From positions 1-53,792 of the forward strand of contig CABUIY010000014.1 of the NCBI GenBank assembly GCA_902491765.1: 53,792 nt of DNA, written 5' to 3'. This document shows positions 32,743-41,214 of the stretch, in pieces. The DNA comes from an uncultured Collinsella sp. Its GTDB lineage: Bacteria; Actinomycetota; Coriobacteriia; Coriobacteriales; Coriobacteriaceae. A model generated the notes under the pieces. It searched no databases. It was not told the origin of the DNA and was given only the letters and a program-made list of their open reading frames with translations. The number at the start of each line of letters is the position of its first letter. Position 1 is the first letter of the stretch. The position numbers and the translations under genes were made by a program.

Positions 32743-34086
32743 TTAGTTGGCCATGACGCCTTCGGTCCAGGCCTCTACGTCTTCGATACGCAGGACGTTG
32801 GCGACCTCGGCCACGCAGTCGACGCTGGCAAGCTCGGCGGCGGCAGCCTGGACGTCCTTCTCGAGCGCGCGGTGCGTCAGGAAGATGACCGAGCAGGCAT
32901 CGCTGACGCCCGACTTGCCGTCCTCGACCTGGTTGATGAGCGAGATCGAGATGTTGTGCTTGGCAAAGATGTCGACCGTTTCGGACAGGGCGCCCACGCG
33001 GTCGGCGACCTTCAGGCGCACATAGTACTTGGTCTGGAGCTCGTCCATGGGCTTAAAGGCGAGGTTGTGACCATAGGGCTCAATCTCGGGCAGCGGAGCC
33101 ACGCCGCGGCTGATCTGCTCGGAGAGCGACAGGATGTCGCCCACGACGGCGCTCGCGGTGGGGAAGGAGCCTGCGCCGGCACCGTAGAACATGGTCTCGC
33201 CTACGGCGTCACCCACCACGTAGACGGCGTTCATGGCACCGTTGACCTTGGCAAGCATGTGGTCGGCGGGGATCAGCGTGGGATGCACGCGGACGTCGAC
33301 GCCGGCGTCGGTGTTGCGGGCGATGCCGAGCAGCTTAATGGTGTAGCCGAGCTCGCGGGCCTGGGCGATGTCCTCGGCGCCGATGGTACGGATGCCCTGC
33401 TGGTACACATCGTCGGTGGTCACGCGGGTGCCAAAGCCGATGGAGGCGAGAATTGCCGTCTTGCTGGCGGCGTCGAAGCCGTCGACGTCGGCGGACGGGT
33501 CGGCCTCGGCATAGCCCTTGGCCTGCGCGTCGGCAAGCACGTCGGCGTAATCGGCGCCCTCGGCGTCCATGCGCGACAGGATGTAGTTGGTGGTGCCGTT
33601 GAGAATGCCGGCGATGGTCAGGATCTTGTTGCCCACCAGGTCGTGCTCGAGCGTGCTCACGATGGGGATGCCGCCGCCGCAGCTGGCCTCGCACTTAATC
33701 TGCACGCCGCATGCGCGCGCCTTCTCGGCGAGCGTCTCGACATGACGGCCCAGCAGGGCCTTGTTGGCAGAGACGACGTGCTTGCCGTTCTCGAAGGCGG
33801 TGGTGAAGATCTCGGTTGCGGGATGCTCGCCGCCGATCAGCTCGACGACGATGTCGACGGCGGGGTCGGTGACGACGTCATGCCAGTCGCTCGTAAAGGC
33901 CTCGCGCTCAATACCGGCGGCTTCGGCCTGCTCCCAGGCAAGCGCACAGGCGCGGGTCAGCTTAAGGTCGATGCCGTAGGCGGCCAGGTACTCATCGTGG
34001 TGGCTCTTGATCAGACGGGCCACGCCGCCGCCGACGGTTCCCAGACCGATCAGGCCGACGTTCACGGTGCGCAGGGATTCGCTCAT
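32743..34086 (-). CDS. hom: homoserine dehydrogenase
   Basis: A 447-residue enzyme that reduces aspartate semialdehyde to homoserine, the branch to threonine and methionine. The NAD(P) site is GLIGLGTVGGGVARLI (about 11-26). The catalytic domain includes GGGIPIVSTL, AGILNGTTNYILSRM and AEADPSADVDGFDAASK. The C-terminal 85 residues form an ACT domain (KVADRVGALSETVDIFAKHN), the usual threonine feedback site. No thrB, thrC or asd is adjacent. It is monocistronic with its own terminator. The 5' region (34087-34295) shows no T-box or other recognisable leader. Confidence 0.95.
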   Translation of the reverse strand: MSESLRTVNVGLIGLGTVGGGVARLIKSHHDEYLAAYGIDLKLTRACALAWEQAEAAGIEREAFTSDWHDVVTDPAVDIVVELIGGEHPATEIFTTAFENGKHVVSANKALLGRHVETLAEKARACGVQIKCEASCGGGIPIVSTLEHDLVGNKILTIAGILNGTTNYILSRMDAEGADYADVLADAQAKGYAEADPSADVDGFDAASKTAILASIGFGTRVTTDDVYQQGIRTIGAEDIAQARELGYTIKLLGIARNTDAGVDVRVHPTLIPADHMLAKVNGAMNAVYVVGDAVGETMFYGAGAGSFPTASAVVGDILSLSEQISRGVAPLPEIEPYGHNLAFKPMDELQTKYYVRLKVADRVGALSETVDIFAKHNISISLINQVEDGKSGVSDACSVIFLTHRALEKDVQAAAAELASVDCVAEVANVLRIEDVEAWTEGVMAN

Positions 34087-34295
34087 AGATAGCTCCTTCG
34101 TGCATCTTATAGATGGATTAACCGATTACAGGTTGAGTGCATTCTAGCGTGAAGTTCGGGCGTGCGCTTGGCAGGTAGCGGGAGTCGCATAAAACGGCAC
34201 TACCGAAACGCTGCGGAAACATTGGAAACACGCTCGCCACAAACGAACTTCCGTAACAAACTGTCAACGTTTGCGCCATAAGGTTTGCCCTGTGC

Positions 34296-34398
34296 GACTG
34301 GGGCATGCAGGCGCTCGTCGGCGTGGAATGACGAGGGCCAGGTCGAAAAGCCCGCTACGGCTTATGTGATCCAGGATGGCAAGTACATCGCCGCCTAA
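34296..34398 (+). pseudogene. internally deleted remnant of a second livJ
   Basis: Two pieces of a branched-chain amino-acid binding protein are joined out of frame. Bases 34296-34322 encode DWGMQALVG, identical to the intact LivJ next door, with 26 of 27 bases shared with 34996-35022 by eye. Bases 34324-34398 encode WNDEGQVEKPATAYVIQDGK plus YIAA and a TAA stop, matching the LivJ C-terminus at 17 of 24 residues. About 750 bases between these points are missing. The divergence of the second piece suggests an old paralogue rather than a recent copy. The short CGGAAACATTG occurs upstream of both the remnant (34214-34224) and the intact gene (34460-34470). Confidence 0.8.
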
Positions 34399-34459
34399 GC
34401 GCGCATAAAGCGCGACCGGTGAGGCTGTTTTATGCAGGGCGGGGATGTCTGTAACAGAA

Positions 34460-34648
34460 CGGAAACATTGCTTTTACATAATAAAGTGGCAATACTGCAT
34501 AAAGTATTAGAAATACGCAGAATTATGGATAAATGGGCAAAACAAAAGAAAAGTTGAAATAATCACCACTTTTCTCAACTAAAGCGTCTACTATTTTGCG
34601 AACGCCGAACACGGCGAAGGATGGCCTGTCGGGTAACCGAAACCCGAC
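34460..34648 (+). promoter_or_regulatory. AT-rich promoter and structured leader of livJ
   Basis: The stretch from about 34460 to 34600 is strikingly AT-rich against the GC-rich surroundings. It contains AATACT/AGTATT and GTTGA/TCAAC inverted repeats suited to regulator binding. Just before the gene, two small hairpins follow each other: CGCCG/CGGCG (34603-34616) and GTCGGGT/ACCCGAC (34628-34648). The SD GAGAGGAGAG then precedes the ATG. With the remnant at 34296-34398, this accounts for the 583-base gap after hom. Confidence 0.45.
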
Positions 34649-34669
34649 GAGATTTGAGAGGAGAGCCGC

Positions 34670-35857
34670 ATGTCGAGCCTCACCGGTAAGTCATTGAACC
34701 CTGTTATGAATCGCAGGAGCGTTATCGCGAGCGCAGCAGGTCTGGGGGCGATGTCCATTCTAGCCGGCTGCTCCTCCAACGGCGGCGATAGCGGTTCCGC
34801 TTCGGGCGACGCTTCGTTTAAGATCGGCACCATCGGCCCGCTGACCGGTGCCAACGCGTCCTACGGCAAGTCCGTTACCCAGGGTGTCGAGCTTGGCTGC
34901 AAGGATTTCTCGACCAAGGAGCTGCCGCTTGCCAGCAAGGCCGAGGATGACCAGGCCGACGGCGAGAAGGCCGTCAACGCCTTCAACACCCTGCTCGACT
35001 GGGGCATGCAGGCCCTCGTCGGCCCGACCACCACGGGTGCGTCGGTTGCCGTTGCCGCCGAGTGCGGTAACGACCCCAAGACGTTCATGATCACCCCGTC
35101 CGCGTCCTCCGAGGACGTCACCGACGGCAAGGATTGCGTCTTCCAGGTTTGCTTCACCGACCCCAACCAGGGTGTCAACGCTGCCAAATTCCTGGCGCAG
35201 AAGTATGCGGACGAGAAGTTCGTGCTGTTCTATAACTCCGGCGACGCATATTCTTCGGGCATCGCAGATTCCTTTAAGGCCCAGGCCGCTGAGTCCAAGC
35301 TCGAGATTGTTGACGAGGAGACCTTTAAGGACGACTCCGCCACGAGCTTTACCAACCAGCTGACCAAGGCCAAGCAGGCCGGCGCTACCATGATCTTCGC
35401 GCCGATCTACTACACGCCCGCATCCGTCCTGCTCAAGAACGCCAAGGATATGGGCTACGACGTCAAGATGATGGGTTGCGACGGCATGGACGGCATCCTG
35501 GGCGTTGAGGGCTTCGACACCTCTCTTGCCGAGGGTCTGCTGCTCATGACCCCATTCTCCGCCGACGACGAGAAGAACGCCGACTTCGTCAACGCTTACA
35601 AGGATAAGTACGGCGATACCCCCGACCAGTTTGCCGCCGACGCCTACGACGGCGTGCACGCGGTGGCCGAGGCCCTCAAGGAGGCCGGTCTTGGTGTCGA
35701 CGCCGACCCGACCGAGGTCTCCGAGAAGCTGCCCAAGGCTATGCTCAAGATTACCGTTGACGGTCTGACCGGCAAGCTCACCTGGAACGATAAGGGCCAG
35801 GTCCAGAAGGAGCCCACGGCGTACGTCATCACCGACGGCAAGTACGTACAGGCATAA
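34670..35857 (+). CDS. livJ: branched-chain amino-acid ABC transporter substrate-binding lipoprotein
   Basis: A 395-residue secreted lipoprotein of the type I periplasmic-binding fold. After an arginine-containing N-terminus (MNRRSVIASAAG), the lipobox LAGC places the lipidated Cys near residue 34, followed by a Gly/Ser-rich tether. The mature domain starts FKIGTIGPLTGANASYGKS, with TSASS-type binding-site residues in MITPSASSEDVTDG. It delivers leucine, isoleucine or valine (or related ligands) to LivHMGF encoded downstream in the same direction. Two hairpins separate it from livH and would allow higher expression of the binding protein. Confidence 0.93.
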   Translation: MSSLTGKSLNPVMNRRSVIASAAGLGAMSILAGCSSNGGDSGSASGDASFKIGTIGPLTGANASYGKSVTQGVELGCKDFSTKELPLASKAEDDQADGEKAVNAFNTLLDWGMQALVGPTTTGASVAVAAECGNDPKTFMITPSASSEDVTDGKDCVFQVCFTDPNQGVNAAKFLAQKYADEKFVLFYNSGDAYSSGIADSFKAQAAESKLEIVDEETFKDDSATSFTNQLTKAKQAGATMIFAPIYYTPASVLLKNAKDMGYDVKMMGCDGMDGILGVEGFDTSLAEGLLLMTPFSADDEKNADFVNAYKDKYGDTPDQFAADAYDGVHAVAEALKEAGLGVDADPTEVSEKLPKAMLKITVDGLTGKLTWNDKGQVQKEPTAYVITDGKYVQA

Positions 35858-35889
35858 TAGGCCGCCTTACATAGAGCGGTTTTGATCCC

Positions 35890-35950
35890 AAGCAGGGGAG
35901 GTTGCGGCCTTCCCTGCTTGCTTGGTATCTAGGGACGATGTAACGTCCCT
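35890..35950 (+). terminator. tandem hairpins between livJ and livH (partial terminator)
   Basis: First stem: AAGCAGGG (35890-35897) pairs with CCCTGCTT (35912-35919), extended inward by four pairs. Second stem: AGGGACG (35931-35937) pairs with CGTCCCT (35944-35950) with a six-base loop, then GTTTC. Neither has a strong T-tract, so read-through or 3'-end protection of livJ mRNA is more likely than full stop. Confidence 0.55.
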
Positions 35951-35996
35951 GTTTCATACATCAACTGGAAACCTATTCGAAAGGGGGATGTGGAAC

Positions 35997-36878
35997 ATGA
36001 CGGTCTTTATCCAATACCTGGTCAACGGCCTGTCCATGGGCAGCGTCTACGCCATCATCGCGTTGGGCTACACCATGGTCTACGGTATCGCCAAGATGCT
36101 GAACTTCGCTCACGGCGATGTCATCATGGTCGGTGCCTATGTCTCGTTCTGCGCCACGTCGTATCTCGGCCTCCCGGGCTGGGCATCTGTAGTTCTCTCT
36201 TGTGTGGTCTGCACGGTTCTCGGTGTCCTCATTGAGGGTCTGGCCTATAAGCCGCTGCGCCAAGCGGGCCCGTTGGCCGTTCTGATCACGGCCATCGGCG
36301 TGTCTTACTTCCTGCAGAACGCCGCGCAGCTTCTGTGGGGCGCCACGCCCAAGAACTTCACTTCGCTCGTCACCTTCCCGGTGCCGGAGTTCTTGGCCAA
36401 GTTTAACGTAAGCGCCGTCTCGCTCGTCACCATCGTCGCCTGCCTGGTTATCATGGCCGGCCTGATGTTCTTTACAGGTAAGACCAAGATGGGCAAGGCC
36501 ATGCGCGCCGTGTCCGAGGATAAGGCCGCCGCTCAGCTCATGGGCATCAACGTCAACCGCACCATCTCGATGACGTTCGCCATCGGCTCCGCCCTCGCTG
36601 CCATCGCCGGCGTGCTCCTGTGCTCCTACTCGCCGGTCCTGCAGCCCACTACGGGCGCCATGCCTGGCATCAAGGCCTTCGACGCTGCCGTTTTCGGCGG
36701 CATCGGCTCCATCCCCGGCGCCTTTGTCGGCGGCATTCTCATCGGCATCATCGAGGCGATGGCGCAGGCTTACATTTCCACGAGCCTTGCCAACTCCATC
36801 GTCTTTGGTGTTTTGATCATCGTCCTGCTCGTCAAGCCTGCCGGCCTCTTGGGCAAGTACGTCCCCGAGAAGGTGTAG
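35997..36878 (+). CDS. livH: branched-chain amino-acid ABC transporter permease LivH
   Basis: A 293-residue permease with about eight membrane spans. The ATG at 35997 has GGGGG nine bases upstream; earlier in-frame ATGs lack spacing. Typical LivH blocks: YLVNGLSMGSVYAIIALGYT, MLNFAHGDVIMVGAY, the cytoplasmic EAA-like loop MRAVSEDKAAAQLMGINVNR, and FDAAVFGGIGSIPGAFVGG. It pairs with LivM to form the membrane channel. Confidence 0.95.
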   Translation: MTVFIQYLVNGLSMGSVYAIIALGYTMVYGIAKMLNFAHGDVIMVGAYVSFCATSYLGLPGWASVVLSCVVCTVLGVLIEGLAYKPLRQAGPLAVLITAIGVSYFLQNAAQLLWGATPKNFTSLVTFPVPEFLAKFNVSAVSLVTIVACLVIMAGLMFFTGKTKMGKAMRAVSEDKAAAQLMGINVNRTISMTFAIGSALAAIAGVLLCSYSPVLQPTTGAMPGIKAFDAAVFGGIGSIPGAFVGGILIGIIEAMAQAYISTSLANSIVFGVLIIVLLVKPAGLLGKYVPEKV

Positions 36879-37967
36879 GTGAGCGTTATGAAGTTTCTTA
36901 AAGACAAGCAGACGCGTCACGACTTTGTCACGTACGCCATGTGCGTTGTGGCGTTCGCCATCGTGTTCTTTATGCAGTCCAACCACATGATCCCGCGCAT
37001 GATCGCCGGTCAGCTGGTTCCCATCACAGCCTATATCGTCATGGCCATCTCCCTTAACCTCGTCGTCGGCATCGCGGGCGACTTGTCGCTGGGCCACGCG
37101 GGCTTTATGAGCGTCGGCGCCTATACGGGCATCGTCACTGCCGTCGCGCTGGAGAGCACCGTTCCGTCTGATCCGATGCGTCTGATCATCAGCATTGTGG
37201 TCGGCGCTATCGCCGCTGCCATCTTGGGCTTCTTGATCGGCATCCCGGTCCTGCGCCTGAGCGGCGACTATCTGGCCATCGTGACCCTGGCTTTTGGCGA
37301 GATTATCAAAGAGGTCGTCACCTGTCTCATTGTGGGCGTCGATTCCCGCGGCCTGCATGTGATCTTTAACATCACGGGTAACTCCACGATCGACGACCTG
37401 CACCTGCTCGAGGACGGCACCGCCATCATCAAGGGCGCGCAGGGTGCATCGGGCGTGTCGACCTATTCGACCTTCCTTGCCGGCGCAATCCTGGTTATGG
37501 TCGCGCTCGTGATTGTGCTCAACCTGGTTCGCAGCCGTACCGGTCGTGCCATTATTGCCGTGCGCGACAACAAGATCGCTGCCGAGTCTGTGGGCATCTC
37601 CGTCACCCAGTACCGCATGATCGCCTTCGTGGTTTCCGCTGCCCTCGCCGGTGCTGCCGGAGCTCTGTTCGGCGGTAACTTCTCGCAGCTTTCCGCCACT
37701 AAGTTCGACTTCAATACGTCCATTCTCATTCTGGTGTTCGTGGTCCTGGGCGGCCTGGGCAACATGCGCGGCTCCGTTATCGCCGCGGCGCTGCTCACGG
37801 TGCTCCCCGAGCTGCTCCGTCAGTTTTCGGACTACCGCATGCTCATCTACGCCATCGTGTTGATTCTGGTCATGGTCTTTACCAACAACCCACAGCTCAA
37901 GGCGTTCTTCGCACGCATTAAGGATCGCTTTGCTTCCAAGAAGGAGGTGGCAGCCGATGCCCAGTAA
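36879..37967 (+). CDS. livM: branched-chain amino-acid ABC transporter permease LivM
   Basis: A 362-residue permease partner of LivH. The GTG directly follows the livH stop; an ATG at 36888 is possible. Blocks include AISLNLVVGIAGDLSLGHAG, SGDYLAIVTLAFGEI, the coupling loop VRDNKIAAESVGISVTQYR, and LVFVVLGGLGNMRGSV. The segment between about residues 145 and 195 is longer than in E. coli LivM and external. The stop overlaps livG by 11 bases. Confidence 0.95.
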   Translation: MSVMKFLKDKQTRHDFVTYAMCVVAFAIVFFMQSNHMIPRMIAGQLVPITAYIVMAISLNLVVGIAGDLSLGHAGFMSVGAYTGIVTAVALESTVPSDPMRLIISIVVGAIAAAILGFLIGIPVLRLSGDYLAIVTLAFGEIIKEVVTCLIVGVDSRGLHVIFNITGNSTIDDLHLLEDGTAIIKGAQGASGVSTYSTFLAGAILVMVALVIVLNLVRSRTGRAIIAVRDNKIAAESVGISVTQYRMIAFVVSAALAGAAGALFGGNFSQLSATKFDFNTSILILVFVVLGGLGNMRGSVIAAALLTVLPELLRQFSDYRMLIYAIVLILVMVFTNNPQLKAFFARIKDRFASKKEVAADAQ

Positions 37968-38817
37968 GTTTGAGTTCAACAAGGGCAAGATGGTCCCGTA
38001 TCCTTCTGGCGCCATCGTTCCCGACCGCGACCTGGGCCAGCGCCCGGCGCTCGAGTGCATTCACCTGGGCATTGAATTCGGCGGCCTTAAGGCGGTCGAC
38101 GACTTTAGCCTAACCATCGGCAAGACCGAGATTGCCGGTCTCATCGGCCCCAACGGTGCCGGCAAGACCACGGTCTTCAACCTGCTCACCAAGGTGTACC
38201 AGCCTACGCACGGCACCATCCTGCTCGACGGTGAGGACACTTCGGGCAAGTCGGTCTACCAGGTCAACCGCATGGGTATTGCCCGTACATTCCAGAACAT
38301 TCGCCTATTCAACACCATGACGGTGGAGGATAACGTCAAGGTCGGCCTGCATAACCAGGAGCGTTACTCCGGCTTTGAGGGCGTGCTGCGCCTGCCGACG
38401 TATTGGAAGCACGAGAAGGCTGCTCACGAGCGCGCCATGGAGCTGCTGTCCATCTTTGATATGGAGCATCTGGCAAACGAGCAGGCCGGATCGCTGCCTT
38501 ACGGCGCTCAGCGTCGTCTGGAGATCGTCCGCGCGCTTGCCACCAACCCCAAGCTACTGCTGCTCGACGAGCCTGCTGCCGGCATGAACCCGTCCGAGAC
38601 CGCGGAGCTCATGGAGAACATCGTCAAGATTCGCGACACCTTTGGCATTGCTATCATGCTTATCGAGCATGATATGTCGCTCGTTATGAACATCTGCGAG
38701 GGCATCTGCGTGCTCAACTTTGGTAAGGTCATCGCCAAGGGCACGGCAGAGGAAATCCAGAACAACGACGCTGTTATTGAGGCATATCTGGGCAAGCAGG
38801 ATAAGGGGGAGAACTAA
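37957..38817 (+). CDS. livG: branched-chain amino-acid ABC transporter ATPase LivG
   Basis: A 286-residue ATPase. The ATG at 37957 has AAGGAGG upstream and lies inside the end of livM. Walker A is GPNGAGKTT (about 64-72), the signature is LPYGAQRRLEIVRAL in place of LSGGQ, Walker B is LLLLDEPAAGMNP, and the switch His is in IEHDMSLV. A 35-residue N-terminal extension (KGKMVPYPSGAIVPDRD) precedes the usual LivG start. It energises uptake with LivF. Confidence 0.95.
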   Translation: MPSKFEFNKGKMVPYPSGAIVPDRDLGQRPALECIHLGIEFGGLKAVDDFSLTIGKTEIAGLIGPNGAGKTTVFNLLTKVYQPTHGTILLDGEDTSGKSVYQVNRMGIARTFQNIRLFNTMTVEDNVKVGLHNQERYSGFEGVLRLPTYWKHEKAAHERAMELLSIFDMEHLANEQAGSLPYGAQRRLEIVRALATNPKLLLLDEPAAGMNPSETAELMENIVKIRDTFGIAIMLIEHDMSLVMNICEGICVLNFGKVIAKGTAEEIQNNDAVIEAYLGKQDKGEN

Positions 38818-39531
38818 ATGGCAGAGCCGATGCTTTCCGTCTACAACATCAACGTCTGGTACGGCGCCATCCACGCCATTAAGGACATCTCCTTTAACGT
38901 TAACGAGGGCGAGATCGTGGCCTTGATTGGCGCCAACGGTGCCGGCAAGTCCACAACGCTCAAGACCGTCTCGGGCCTGCTGCGTTCCAAGACCGGTTCC
39001 ATCAAGTTTATGGGCGAGGACATTACTCATACGCCCGCTGATAAGCTGGTTGGTAAGGGCCTGGCTCAGGTTCCCGAGGGTCGTCGCGCCTTTTTGCAGA
39101 TGACGGTCGAGGAGAACCTGGAGATGGGTGCCTATACGCAGCCCAAGTCCACGGTGGCTCCGGGCCTGGAGCGCGTCTACGAGCAGTTCCCGCGCCTGAA
39201 GGAACGTCGTCGCCAGGTCGCCGGCACCCTTTCGGGCGGCGAGCAGCAGATGCTCGTTATGGGGCGCGCCCTTATGAGTAACCCCAAACTGCTTATGCTC
39301 GACGAACCTTCCATGGGTCTGGCACCGATTCTGATCGAACAGATCTTCCAGATTGTCGAGGACCTGCACAAGGCCGGCACCACGGTGCTTCTGGTTGAGC
39401 AAAACGCGCAGATGGCGCTTTCCATCGCCACGCGCGGCTACGTGCTCGAGACCGGCAAGATCACCATGACCGGTACCGGCCAAGAGCTCCTGCACGACGA
39501 CAACGTCCGCAAAGCCTACCTCGGAGGCTAA
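38818..39531 (+). CDS. livF: branched-chain amino-acid ABC transporter ATPase LivF
   Basis: A 237-residue ATPase starting at the base after the livG stop, with AAGGGGGAG upstream. Walker A is GANGAGKST, the signature LSGGEQQMLVMGRAL, Walker B LLMLDEPSMGLAP, and the switch region LLVEQNAQMAL. Last gene of the livJHMGF unit, followed by a strong terminator. Confidence 0.95.
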   Translation: MAEPMLSVYNINVWYGAIHAIKDISFNVNEGEIVALIGANGAGKSTTLKTVSGLLRSKTGSIKFMGEDITHTPADKLVGKGLAQVPEGRRAFLQMTVEENLEMGAYTQPKSTVAPGLERVYEQFPRLKERRRQVAGTLSGGEQQMLVMGRALMSNPKLLMLDEPSMGLAPILIEQIFQIVEDLHKAGTTVLLVEQNAQMALSIATRGYVLETGKITMTGTGQELLHDDNVRKAYLGG

Positions 39532-39545
39532 CCCACCTAACAAAA

Positions 39546-39579
39546 GGGGCGCTGACTATCTCAGTCAGCGCCCCTTTTT
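39546..39579 (+). terminator. intrinsic terminator of the liv operon
   Basis: GGGGCGCTGACT (39546-39557) pairs with AGTCAGCGCCCC (39563-39574) around a five-base loop, followed by five T's. Confidence 0.9.
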
Positions 39580-39646
39580 AGTTGCGGTGAAATAGGGACT
39601 GAATACGGGCTCCAGAGGCCAAAAGAGTCCCTATTCCACCGCAACT
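39580..39646. repeat. 67-base imperfect palindrome of unknown origin
   Basis: Two 21-base arms, 39580-39600 and 39626-39646, are reverse complements with one mismatch and flank a 25-base centre. It directly follows the liv terminator and precedes cutC. It has no T-tail and is far longer than a regulator site. It resembles a repetitive extragenic palindrome or small non-autonomous mobile element. It could also extend termination or shield mRNA ends. Confidence 0.55.
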
Positions 39647-39705
39647 TCATGGGGATGTGTGACAATGCCCGTCGGAAAACATCTGCTGTCTTTGGGGGTC
39701 TATCT

Positions 39706-40383
39706 ATGCTGTATGAGTTTTGTGCCGAGAACTTTGAGCGGGTGCCGGCAGCTATCGATGCCGGTGCAAAGCGCATCGAGCTGTGCGATAACCTTGCCGT
39801 TGGTGGCACCACGCCTTCGGCCGGCGTTATCAGCGCTACGACCAACTATGCCCACGAGCACGATGCACGGGTGATGTGCATGATTCGCCCGCGTGGCGGC
39901 GACTTTCACTACAACCAGGACGAGTTGCGTATGATGGAGATGGACCTGGGCCTTGCCGTGAGCGCCGGCGTTGACGGCTTGGCCTTTGGCTGCTGCAAGC
40001 CCTGCGCTGGCGGATGGGCACTCGACGAGCTTACGTTGGGCGCCCTCGTGATGGCCGCGGGCTGCGCGACCGAGGAATGCAAGCGTGAACCCATCGACAT
40101 CACCTTCCACATGGCGTTTGATCAGCTCTCGCCCGAGGCTCAGCTCGACGCGATTGACATACTCGCCGACTGCGGCATCACACGCATCCTGACGCATGGT
40201 GGCGCTGCCGGTGCGCCGATCGAGGACAACTTCGAAAACCTGGCCCGCTTGATCGAGTATGCGGGCGACCGCTTGACCATCCTTCCCGGCGGCGGCATTT
40301 CCACGGTCAACCGCGATACCGTGGCGGCGGCACTGGGCGTCTCCGAGCTCCATGGCACCAAGATTGTGCCGCTGGAGGTGTAG
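39706..40383 (+). CDS. cutC: CutC family protein
   Basis: A 225-residue TIM-barrel protein named for copper homeostasis. The ATG at 39706 follows GGGGG and gives the family start MLYEFCAENFERVPAAIDAG. Diagnostic blocks: AKRIELCDNLAVGGTTPSAG, RPRGGDFHYNQDE, ITFHMAFDQ, ILTHGGAAGAPIEDN and ILPGGGIS. A direct copper role is debated in the family. The next gene starts three bases after the stop, so the pair is an operon. Confidence 0.92.
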   Translation: MLYEFCAENFERVPAAIDAGAKRIELCDNLAVGGTTPSAGVISATTNYAHEHDARVMCMIRPRGGDFHYNQDELRMMEMDLGLAVSAGVDGLAFGCCKPCAGGWALDELTLGALVMAAGCATEECKREPIDITFHMAFDQLSPEAQLDAIDILADCGITRILTHGGAAGAPIEDNFENLARLIEYAGDRLTILPGGGISTVNRDTVAAALGVSELHGTKIVPLEV

Positions 40384-40386
40384 CCC

Positions 40387-41184
40387 GTGGCACTTGTATT
40401 CGATGTCCAGCAGGCGAGCGGTAAGCCCGACGATAATCGTCGCCCTGGCACCGCGTGCCCCTTTTGCGACACGGAGGGGCTTGCCAACATCATCCAGCGC
40501 GATGGTGACTGCATCTGGCTCGAGAATAAGTTCAAGACATTGCGGGCCACACGTCAGACCGTATTGATCGAGTCTGCCAATCACGACGCCGACCTGGTGA
40601 CCTATGAACCGGATGAGCTGCATCATGTGATGCGGTTTGCCCTGGGCTGTTGGCAGCAGATGATCGATTCCCAACAGTACTGCAGTGTGCTCATGTACAA
40701 GAACAAAGGCCCGCTTTCGGGCGGCAGCCTCGTCCATCCACACATGCAGATTGTGGGCTTGGAACAGGAGGACGGCTATGCGGCGCTGGCCTCAGCCAAC
40801 TTTGAAGGCATCAGTGTCTGGCAACAGGGGAGAATCTCGGTCGACATCTCAACCGAACCGATCATGGGGTTCTTTGAGATCAACGTTTCAGCCCCGCAGG
40901 GAATCGCTGCCAGCGATGACACGAGAGACCAAGCCGAGGCGGATCTCTTCGCCGATGCGATCCAGGTAGCTCTGCGCTATATCCTGAACGAGCACCACGG
41001 TGGTCGCGCAGAGTCGTACAACCTGTTCTTCTATCACCTGGGCGGTCGGACCATTGCCAAGGCGCTGCCACGTTGGGTGGTTTCGCCCTACTTTGTCGGC
41101 TATCGTTTGGCCCAGGTCAATGCTGAGACAACGCTCGATATCGATGCTGAGCGCCTGCGTGCGCATCTGGAAACGCTCGTATAG
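40387..41184 (+). CDS. GalT/HIT-superfamily nucleotidyltransferase-like protein (DUF4931-like)
   Basis: A 265-residue protein with a GTG start three bases after cutC. It carries CPFC near residue 25, as in zinc-binding galactose-1-phosphate uridylyltransferases, and the active-site triad block GGSLVHPHMQIVGLE near residue 118-132. The rest aligns in spirit with the C-terminal half of GalT. It is shorter than true GalT and no galactose genes are nearby, so it may act on another sugar phosphate or nucleotide. DUF4931 proteins have this build. Function unproven. Confidence 0.75.
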   Translation: MALVFDVQQASGKPDDNRRPGTACPFCDTEGLANIIQRDGDCIWLENKFKTLRATRQTVLIESANHDADLVTYEPDELHHVMRFALGCWQQMIDSQQYCSVLMYKNKGPLSGGSLVHPHMQIVGLEQEDGYAALASANFEGISVWQQGRISVDISTEPIMGFFEINVSAPQGIAASDDTRDQAEADLFADAIQVALRYILNEHHGGRAESYNLFFYHLGGRTIAKALPRWVVSPYFVGYRLAQVNAETTLDIDAERLRAHLETLV

Positions 41185-41214
41185 CAAGACTAACACCCGC
41201 GTAATGCGGACAGT

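Noticed and set aside
34118..34306. Short minus-strand open frame upstream of hom
   Set aside because: It has no ribosome-binding site or family resemblance and overlaps the livJ remnant.
35973..38060. 695-residue minus-strand open frame
   Set aside because: It is antisense to livH and livM, and its Asp/His/Gly/Arg-rich repeats are the mirror of hydrophobic transporter codons.
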